From Amanita rubescens (lineage: Eukaryota > Basidiomycota > Agaricomycetes > Agaricales > Amanitaceae): 51,946 nt of DNA. A program made the position numbers and the translations under genes. The notes beneath the pieces were generated by a model. It saw nothing but the letters and a program-made list of their open reading frames with translations. It did no database searches and was not told where the DNA came from. Positions 43,888 to 51,946 of the stretch are shown in pieces. Each line of letters starts with the position of its first letter. The stretch's first letter is position 1. The DNA is taken from the NCBI GenBank assembly GCA_015039365.1, contig WION01000371.1, forward strand, positions 1-51,946, written 5' to 3'.

Positions 43888-46351
43888 ATGCTCCCCATAC
43901 CACTCTTTTCGGCCTTTGCGGCATTGTGGGCACTACATCTCTACCCCCACACGGCGGTCCACGCGCTCAACAATGGGGTAGCGAAACTTCCAAGTAAGAC
44001 AAAACTTATTTAAGTAATCGCATCAACAGAAACTGATCACTTACATCTTCGGTTTCCCCATTCAGTCCTGGGATACAACAGTAAGTCTTTTATTAGAAAT
44101 TGTTCGTTCTGAAATCTTACGATACGCGTTTTACGCGAAATCAAAGCTTGGAATGCATTCCATGTACATTGATTACCATTGAATTTTGAATTGACACCCG
44201 ATGTTGAGGTGTTCTTACAGTGTGATATCAATGAAGATTTGGTATACAACCAAGCAGTAGCGATGAAAAATCTGGGACTATTAGTACGTACCCTCGTTCT
44301 TGGGTCTCAGAGTGCGGCTCATTGGACAAATAGGATGCTGGGTATACCCATGTCAACATCGACGATTGTTATGCCGCGAAGAGCCGATCGGCGGATGGGT
44401 ACATTGTCGCAGGTGGGTGTCGTCGGTCCATTGTTAACAAGGATATCACCTCAAGTCTCGCCTCACCCAGACCCAGTCAAGTTCAAGAGCGGCATGAACA
44501 CTCTCACGGACAAGATACACGCTCTCGGTTTGTAAGTTGTGATATATATTGATGTAGACTCAATTAAACATGTACTCTTTTTTCAGCAAAGCCGGAATTG
44601 TACGTGTTTGCACTGTTGATTATTCTGCCATTAATTTATCGGGTTATTAGTATGGCGATTCTGGGTGGTTCACGTGTGATGGATTTCCTGGATCTTTCAT
44701 GAACGAATTGCGAGATGCGACGACGTTCCAGGATTGGGGGTTTGATTATCTGAAGTGTGTTCTTAGACATTATGTGGAACAGATGCTTATGAACGCAATC
44801 GGCAGGTATGATAACTGTGCAAGTGAGGAGCTCGTCGCCGCTGCCTCACTTTCCCATGTTTCTTATCACAACGTCCCTAGTCCCGTACGACGATATCATT
44901 CGTGAAGGCATTGTCGGTAGTAAGTCCAATTTGTACGATATATGGATTAGTGAGGCATAAATCTAATAGAGTATCAGCGCATGGCTGACGCGCTCGCCGA
45001 ATTGTCAAATACAACCGGAAAACCGCCCTTAGTATTTTCGTTGTGCGAGTGGGGCTTGGTATGTCGTACACACTGGCTTGTCGGTTCATTTTTACGATTT
45101 ATGATCCTGTAGAATCAAGTATGGCTGTAAGCAATCGTTTTGACGACCATCGCGCAAGCGGGACTAAAATGTTATGTTTGCAGTTGGGGCGCCACTCTAG
45201 GACACAGTTGGAGGGTGATGAATTTTTAGATTGCATTTTCATCCTGGTACTGACGTAGTTGCAGACGACAAATGATATAGCTCCAAATTGGAAGTCCGTG
45301 GCATCCATTATCAATTTGTTTGTGTTTTTTGCTCTGTATGGGGAGGAGCTGATTTTGATCAATTATTAGCAATTCTTTCATCACCCAGGCGACGAATTTC
45401 TATGGTAGAAATGATATGGATATGGTATGTACCAGATATTGTAATCAAGTGTAAAGTCCAACGTGACTCTCTTTGTCCCAGTTGCAACTGTAGGTGTTCG
45501 ATTCGTTCAAGAGCTCGATTTGAAAAACAAACAAATAAACAGAGGAAACGGCGACCTGACGTATGACGAATCAAAGACTCACTTTACGGCATGGGCGTTG
45601 ATGAAATCGCCCCTTTTGGTTAGTTATACCAGAAAGGACCCCGTTGTATGGCTGACGTGACTACAGATTGGAACAGATGTACGTCGACCTTGTGGGCTCG
45701 AGTTTATAATATCCACAACCTCACCCCGATAGCTCACAAAGATAAATTCTGATATCTTGGGTATCCTGAAGAACGAAGAGATTTTGGCAATAAATCAGGA
45801 TCCTGTCATTGGGCAAAGCATTTCGCCGTTCAGATGGGGTTACAACGTTAGTTTTTCCTTGTCTGCCTTTTTCGTCCGATTTGAGCTATTGGTTATCGCC
45901 AGGCGGATTGGACGAACGACTTGGCACACCCTGCTCAATACTGGAGCGGTCCATCTCAAAATGGAACCGTGTTTATGCTCGTGCGTGACCCATAAATTCA
46001 AGTGCAAGCAACTAGCTGAGAGACTGCCCAGCTCAACGTTTTAGAAGAGCCTGCGGACATGTTTTTCAACTTGACAGAATCTCCTTGGACCCGTGCTGGT
46101 CGCCAATATTCCGTAAGGGTAATTGCTTTCGTTCTTTTTCCCCACGGGGTATGGATTAATTGTGATCTTAGGACTTGTGGACGCACACCGACAATGGTAC
46201 AATGGTCCGAAACTTCACCGCGCACAGTGTAACTGCGCACGGAGTTGTCGCGCTCCTACTCAAAGATGTGGGTGACGAGCCAGCCGGCATATACCCGCCT
46301 TGCGTTGTTGCCTTCCAATGCACCGATCAGAATGGAATAAGCGCCGCTTGA
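43888..46351 (+). CDS. Secreted GH27 alpha-galactosidase, tandem copy 1
   Basis: The start [20 protein letters not shown] is a signal peptide. Exons separated by many short introns join in frame: [103 protein letters not shown] (nucleophile Asp in KYDNC), [20 protein letters not shown] (acid/base Asp in NDI), [70 protein letters not shown], the C-terminal beta domain ([24 protein letters not shown]) and a Cys-containing tail to the TGA at 46349-46351. The enzyme releases terminal alpha-galactose from oligo- and polysaccharides outside the cell. Exons of 15, 13 and 8 bases are present (44066-44080, 44587-44599, 45482-45489). No break was seen. Confidence 0.9.
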
Positions 46352-46686
46352 TCGCTACATTGTAAATAGAAGCGGACAATATTGTATAAAATGCGAGCAG
46401 AGCGTGGGAGTGATGACAGTCGGAGCGCGATCGAATTACCTGAATCAGAGTCCCGCCCTATTTCCATAATAAGCAAACGCTGGTACCCAATTATAACACG
46501 TGATTTTCTTCAACCCCCGAACGACTTTCGTTGCCTTCTATGTTTAAGAGGCGAGACACGGCTCATTAAAAGCCGCAGGTGCCGGTGGACCCTCAGCGTG
46601 AAGCTTCAGACAGTAATCAGGAAAATGACGACTTAAGTACTTGGGCATATAATACGCGAATCATCAATAAGTGCTTGTAATTCAAA

Positions 46687-47345
46687 TCACACACAGCTCT
46701 GTGTGACCTGAAAATCATGCAATCTGATAGATAGCTCAAACTCCAAGTGTTCTTTACCCTGTTTTCCGCTCCAAATGTCGTTTGACATATCCACATCGTC
46801 GTCTTCGTAGTCCCATGGAAGCTCGTATTCAACCTTCTTACGTTTTAACACACATTGAAGAAAGTGATCGCGGAAAAGTTCGTCGAGGGGCAAATTGGGG
46901 TCAGTAATATGATCGAGTTTGAGGGTCTTTCCAGCAACATCGTCGTAGCCGGCAATAAATGGGACAACCACGTATCCACGCTAGCCAGAATGTAGTGAGA
47001 AACGATGCCATGGATGAATGGAAAATGCAAACTTCAGGAAGGACCGCAATGAGATAAGCATTATGCAAATCAGAGCGAAGTAAGATCGCATTCTGAGCTG
47101 AGTTGATCTTGCTCGCTCCACCAAGTTCGGAAAGGGGTGCAGTATCCGTTATAAGATTCGGATAGCCTTTCTCAATCCACTGCATGTCATGTTTTAGCTT
47201 AAAAGAAAGATGAAAGATGATGCAACATGCCTTGGATTCAGGTCCAGGAGGGAAAATATGGGTTTCCCGAAAACAAGTATATATACCTCAAGGCCGAGTA
47301 TGAGGCAGCAAGGATCGCGGTCACGTACACGTTGTTGAAGGGCCG
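46687..47345 (-). pseudogene. HNH-nuclease-domain protein relic
   Basis: Minus-strand pieces read LQQRVRDRDPCCLILGLE (about 47340-47288), WIEKGYPNLITDTAPLSEL and SKINSAQNAILLRSDLHNAY (about 47180-47050), then GYVVVPFIAGYDDVAGKTLK, LDHITDPNLPLDELFRDHFL and EHLEFELSIRLHDFQ to a stop at 46687. These are hallmarks of the fungal HNH-type proteins with ILRSDLH.A and FLDHH-like C-terminal cores, an expanded family of unknown role in mushrooms. The first HNH part before WIEKGYP is reduced and the usual His-containing stretch is missing, so it is probably a broken copy. It lies between the two tandem GH27 units. Confidence 0.55.
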
Positions 47346-47797
47346 ATATCTGCAGAAAACCGATCAGAACATTAGGTATATGCGCCCCTATAGATAGTAT
47401 AGCCCTTAGCTCTAGTCTGGTTATATTGTCCTCCCTCGAGACCCCCCTCGATAGAAAAAAGCGACTCGACCAGTATGGGTTAGAGAGGTTTTCGGACTCT
47501 ACGGGTCTTTATGCGACGTGGCAAGCCATATTAGGCTAAAGCCTAAATTTTAAGTAAATAAAACGCGCGACCCTGCCTGTTTGGTCCACTCACATAAATG
47601 GCTTCTCGAAGCAAACCCGCACCACTCGCGAGCCTGCGAAGAATACGTTCAGTCATCTTGGACTTTTCACCCCGCCAGCGTCGCGTCACAGGTCGTGCGG
47701 CATGTGCGGTGAACCCAATAGGAACCGTCGGGTCCCTATGCCCTTTAGCGGTTTAGCCTCTGAGTCACCGTTAGGGGTTAGCGGCCAAACGTAACCA

Positions 47798-47804
47798 ATA
47801 AATA
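47798..47804 (+). promoter_or_regulatory. TATA-like box of secreted GH27 copy 2
   Basis: ATAAATA, preceded by CCA (CCAATAAATA), lies 33 bases before the ATG at 47838 and matches the corresponding site of copy 1. Confidence 0.35.
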
Positions 47805-47837
47805 GCTCGGCTCTTAGTCCCGAACTACTAGGCCTCG

Positions 47838-50297
47838 ATGCTCTCCACACCACTCTTTTCGGCCTTTGCGGCACTGTGGGCACTACATCTCCACCCCCAC
47901 ACGGCGGTCCACGCGCTCAACAATGGAGTAGCGAAACTTCCAAGTAAGACAAAACTTATTTAATCATATCACCAGACTGATCACTCGGTTTCCCCATTCA
48001 GTCCTGGGATACAACAGTGAGTCTTTTATTAGAAATTGTTGATTCTGAAATCTTACAATACGCTCACTCAAGCTTGGAATGCATTCCATGTACGTTGTCA
48101 TTGAATTTCGAATTGAGACCCGATGTTGAGGCGTTCTCACAGTGTAATATCAGTGAAGATTTGGTATACAGCCAAGCGGTAGCGATGAAAAATCTGGGAC
48201 TATTGGTATGTTCAATCTTAGTAGGTCGTCAAGCGCGGCTCATTGGACACATAGGATGCTGGGTATACCTATGTCAACATCGACGATTGTTACGCCGAGA
48301 AGAACCGATCGGCGGATGGGTACATTGTCGCAGGTGGGTGTCGTCGGTCCATTGTTAACAACGATATCACCTCAAGTGCCACCGCACGCAGATTCAGTTA
48401 AGTTCAAGAGCGGCATGCGCACTCTCACGGACAAGATACACGCTCTTGGTTTGTAAGTCGTGGCATTTACAACAGTGTATTGATGTAGACTCAATCAATC
48501 ATCTACTTTTTTCAGCAAGACCGGAATTGTACGTGTTCGCACCGTTGATTATTCTCCTGACGTTAATTTATCGGGTTATTAGTATAGCGATTCCGGGTGG
48601 TTCACTTGTGGTGGATTTCCTGGATCGTTCATGAACGAATTGCGAGATGCAACGACGTTCCAGGATTGGGGGTTTGATTATCTGAAGTGCGTTCTTGAAC
48701 ATACTATGTGGAATAGATGCTTATTAACGCAATCGGCAGATATGACAATTGTGCAAGTAAGGAACGGTCGCCGTTGCCTCGCTTTTCCTTATTTCTTATC
48801 ACAACGTCCCTAGTCCCGTACGATGATATCATTCGTGAAGGCATTGTCGGCAGTAAGTGCAACTTGTGCAATATGTGGATTAGTGACGCACAGAATCTAA
48901 TAGAGTATCGGCGCATGGCTGACGCGCTCGCCGAATTGTCAAGTACAACCGGAAAACCGCCGTTCGTATTCTCGTTGTGCGAGTGGGGCTGGGTATGTTG
49001 TACACATTGGCTTGTCAATTCAGTTCTTACGATTTATGATCGTATAGAATCAACCATGGCTGTGAAGCAATCGTTTTGACGACCATCGCGCTAGCGGGAC
49101 TGAACTGTTACGTTTGCAGTTGGGGCGCCACTTTAGGACACAGTTGGAGGGTGATGAACTTTTCGATTGCTTTTTCATCATGGTTTCACTCACATGGTTG
49201 CAGACGACAGGTGATATAACTCCAGATTGGGGTTCCGTGGCATCCATTATCAACTTGTTTGTGTTTTGCGCTGTACGGGGAGGAGCCGATTTTGATCAAT
49301 TATTAGCAATTCTTTCATAACTCAGGGGACGAATTTCTATGGTAGAAATGATATGGACATGGTGCGTACCAGATATTGTAATCAAGTCGCAAAGTCTAAA
49401 GTGGCTCTCTTTGTCTCAGTTGCAACTGTAGGTGTTCAGGTCATTTGTTCAACGCCATAAGAATTCACTTTGAACAAAAAAACAGAGGAAACGGCGGCCT
49501 GACGTATGACGAATTAAAGACCCACTTTACAGCGTGGGCGTTGATGAAATCGCCCCTTTTGGTTAGTTATGCCAGATAGCACCCCGTTGATTGACTGACG
49601 TGACTATAGATTGGAACAGATGTACGTTGACCTTGCGGCCTCGAGCGTCTATTATTTACAACCTCACCCCGGGTAGCTCACAAAGTTGACTCCTGATACC
49701 TTGGATATTCTGAAGAACGGAGAGATTGTGGCAATAAATCAGGATCCTGTCGTTGGGCAAAGCATTTCGCCGTTCAGGTGGGGTTACAACGTTAGTTTTT
49801 CCCTTGTCCGCCTTTTTCGTCGGATTTGAGCTAATTGATTATCGCCAGGCGGATTGGACGAACGATTGGGCACACCCTGCTCAATACTGGAGTGGTCCAT
49901 CTCAAAGTGGAACCGTGTTTATGCTCGTACGTCACCCACGAATCCAAGTATAAGCAACTAGCTGAGAAACTGCGCAGCTCAACGTTTTAGATAAGCCTGC
50001 GGACATGTTCTTCAACTTGACAGAATCTCCCTGGATCCGTGCTGGTCGCCAATATTCCGTGAGGGTAACTGTTTTTGTTCTTTTTCCCCACAAGGTATGG
50101 ATTAACCGTGATCTTAGGACTTGTGGACCCACACGGACAATGGCACAGCGGTCCGAAACTTCACCGCGTATAGTGTGCCTGCACACGGAGTTGTCGCGCT
50201 CCTACTCAAAGATGTGGGTGACGAGCCAGCCGGCATTTACCCGCCTTGCGTTGTTCCCTTCCAATGCACCGATCAGAATGGAACGAGCGTCGCTTGA
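47838..50297 (+). CDS. Secreted GH27 alpha-galactosidase, tandem copy 2
   Basis: The start [20 protein letters not shown] is a signal peptide. The exon series matches copy 1 and joins in frame: [82 protein letters not shown] (nucleophile), [20 protein letters not shown] (acid/base), [91 protein letters not shown] and the Cys tail to the TGA at 50295-50297. Differences from copy 1 are scattered: CNIS for CDIN, EKNRS for KSRSA, GGF for DGF, and WGW.NQPW for WGL.NQVW. Microexons lie at 48516-48528 (13 bases) and 49420-49427 (8 bases). Both catalytic Asp residues are present, so both tandem copies should be active. Confidence 0.9.
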
Positions 50298-50636
50298 TCG
50301 CTCCTACGTAAGAAATGGCTATTATAAATTGTTCAGAATCGAGTCAATGCCGTAGGATAGCTGCGAATGCACCTTGTCAAAGAGTCATGTATAGAGTGCG
50401 GGAGTGATCGGGCCATGTGGAGCCAACTGAGTCAGTGCAGCGAACCTGAATCAGAATCCCGCCCTATTTCCATAATAAGTAAAGACCGGCACCGCGCCCT
50501 CTAATTATAACACGTGACGGTGACGCATATAAATCAAATAAGTCGTGTCTGCGGTTCTCTTCAACCCGCAACCCTATCCCTCCGGATATTTGTTGTACTT
50601 TTTTGCGGACTCGTCGCGAAAGCTTGTTCCTCTGAT

Positions 50637-51946
50637 ATGGTTGCATTGAAACCGGCGAAGACGGCGAAACATACTTATACAGAGCGTAAGTATTACGAGA
50701 CAACCGGAATTGTTTCCCTCCGAGTCTGACTCCGTGTTTCTTCAATCTTCACCGCACCAGGCGTTCTACAAGCGTTCTCCCAAGTACGTAAAAATCATAG
50801 GAGACATGCTGTCCACCCGGCCACGTTACGAGCTCAAGGTCACCGTTCGCCGTCTTCCCCTCGTGTATGTCGTTTCTCATAATTTTTAAAGTAAAGAAGA
50901 ACGCGGAGGCTCAACGAGACAAACTCGGGCCCCAATGGCCGAGCTGGGTAACCAAAACTGTTCACCGGTTGGTGAGTTGGTCGCCGTCATCTGCGGTTTC
51001 TTACCCCGGATAACATTTGTTACGCGATGTACAGGAAAATGATGGAATCTTAGCAGCTGGCCCGTCGGGATCGATTACAATGACTCCTGTGGGGAAGAAA
51101 GCGTGAGTCACATCAAACCAACGTGTCGTTCATGCAGCGTTGATACAGAGCACTTACCCGATTTGTATAGTATCGTCTCAGCCCGCGGGTCGTCGTCCAT
51201 TCCAGCCACTGCCGCGCCAAGCGCAGCGCACGAAGAGGGGATCTGGAAAACCGTTACTCGCTCTCCGACTACTCCCAGCGTTCGAGGGTTGAAACGCCCT
51301 AGATATAGCACGACTCAAACTCTGCGCGAAGATCTCGACGATGACGACTGGGTACCAAGTTCCGCTTCGCATCGCAGTGCCAGAGCTAAGCGTGCTCGGC
51401 CTTCCGTTTCGCCCAACAAGAAATCGGTGTCGCAGATGACAAAATCAGAGGTAGCTTGCTATACTGTTTAGCCCAAACCATATCTAATCTGCCCTTTCGC
51501 TTAGCTAAAAGCGGCGCTGCAAACTTTAGAAACTCAGCATGCAAATATTTTGATGCGCGCAACTTCTCCCCTCACCGACATAGATGGAGAGGAAGAGCGA
51601 GAACGTTTAAGATCAGAGCTCAAAGCCCGCGATGAAGAATTGGAGAGGATCCGTCGTCAACTCGACGAAATGATGGCTCAAACGTTATCTGATATGGATC
51701 GCCCGTCTAGTCCCGATTATCATAGGTACACATTTTGACTTTGTTGTTACCATAGTTACTTACATATTTTAGGAATGTGTCGTCTCCACCCGTGGAGTAC
51801 CAACGACCTTCCAGCAGCGTCATACGCACGCAATCAGGGTCGCTTATACACGATGTCAGCAAACAACCCACGCCGGCTCCAAGTAGTCCCGGCGCTAATT
51901 GGGAGGGAGAGGAAGGCGACCACATGGGCGATGAAGATCCGGTTCC
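50637..51946 (+). CDS. Winged-helix-like, coiled-coil nuclear protein (3' part beyond window)
   Basis: From the ATG at 50637 (MVALKPAKTAKHTYTERKYY) exons give FYKRSPKYVKIIGDMLSTRP, PQWPSWVTKTVHRLENDGIL and AAGPSGSITMTPVGKKA. This helix plus a wing-like hairpin suggests a winged-helix DNA-binding fold. Then follow a Ser/Pro-rich part with basic clusters (RGLKRPRYS, SARAKRARPSVSPNKKS) that look like nuclear localisation signals, an acidic DDDDW patch, and a charged coiled coil (EEERERLRSELKARDEELER, then IRRQLDEMMAQ). The frame continues to the window end through another intron near 51727-51772. I do not recognise a named family. The splice site around 50715 is weak, so the first exon boundary is uncertain. 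Confidence 0.5.

Larger units (their letters stand above)
43585..46520. repeat. Tandem GH27 duplication unit, copy 1
   Basis: The unit runs from the A/T-rich stretch TATTTAAATAAATAAAA through the GH27 gene to the CCGCCCTATTTCCATAATAA string near 46452. It is repeated in the same orientation at 47540-50520. Promoter, all exons and introns and the 3' flank are duplicated. Confidence 0.85.
47540..50520. repeat. Tandem GH27 duplication unit, copy 2
   Basis: Same order as 43585-46520. It begins with an A/T-rich stretch (TTTTAAGTAAATAAAA) and GGCTTCTCGAAGCAAAC, contains the second GH27 gene and ends with CCGCCCTATTTCCATAATAA near 50460 and AATTATAACACGTGA near 50505. Introns differ by many substitutions and small indels, so the duplication is not recent. 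Confidence 0.85.

Overview
The window looks like part of an Agaricomycete (mushroom-type basidiomycete) genome. The evidence is dense introns of about 45-60 bp with GT..AG ends, a fungal FunK1 kinase carrying the HRDISWTN motif, a NACHT-ankyrin NLR, a GPI8 transamidase and GH27 galactosidases. No RNA gene, CRISPR array or intact retroelement was seen. All gene models are hand-spliced from the sequence.

Layout. 0-9.5 kb: a minus-strand tyrosine-kinase-like (TKL) kinase spliced to a Tup1-type WD40 propeller (cut by the left edge), an intact fuconate-dehydratase/ENOSF1-type enolase-superfamily gene (minus), a second TKL kinase in inverted orientation (plus), and a helical coiled-coil protein. 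10-13.4 kb: a decayed FunK1 kinase and a retropepsin-like relic. 14-17 kb: a tight head-to-head pair, HCNGP/SAP30BP-like (minus) and GPI8 (plus). 17-20 kb: gene-poor. 20-22.2 kb: a complete Tup1-like corepressor with its N-terminal coiled coil. 22.4-27.5 kb: a GH27 3'-end relic and a membrane-anchored GH27 gene. 27.7-29 kb: a Sos7-like kinetochore gene with one frameshift. 29.2-34.8 kb: an apparently intact minus-strand NLR whose order is NACHT, 18 ankyrin units, then a Tup1-type WD40 propeller; this block is almost free of CpG. 35-43 kb: relics of neighbouring genes (Sos7, GH27 5' end, HCNGP), a 1.5 kb element with terminal inverted repeats and a small coiled-coil gene. 43.6-50.5 kb: a tandem duplication of a secreted GH27 gene with an HNH-nuclease relic between the copies. 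50.6 kb to the end: the 5' part of a winged-helix/coiled-coil gene.

The most striking feature is that the same piece of Tup1 (the WD40 propeller without the tetramerisation helix) occurs three times in 31 kb: once in a free Tup1-like protein, once behind a TKL kinase and once behind a NACHT-ankyrin receptor. Both fusions begin at the same place, about 30 residues before the first blade, just after an intron. This looks like a portable corepressor module attached to two different signalling/immune scaffolds, comparable to integrated decoys in plant NLRs; the functional reading is inference. The window also shows repeated local duplication followed by decay (GH27, Sos7, HCNGP, kinase, Tup1).
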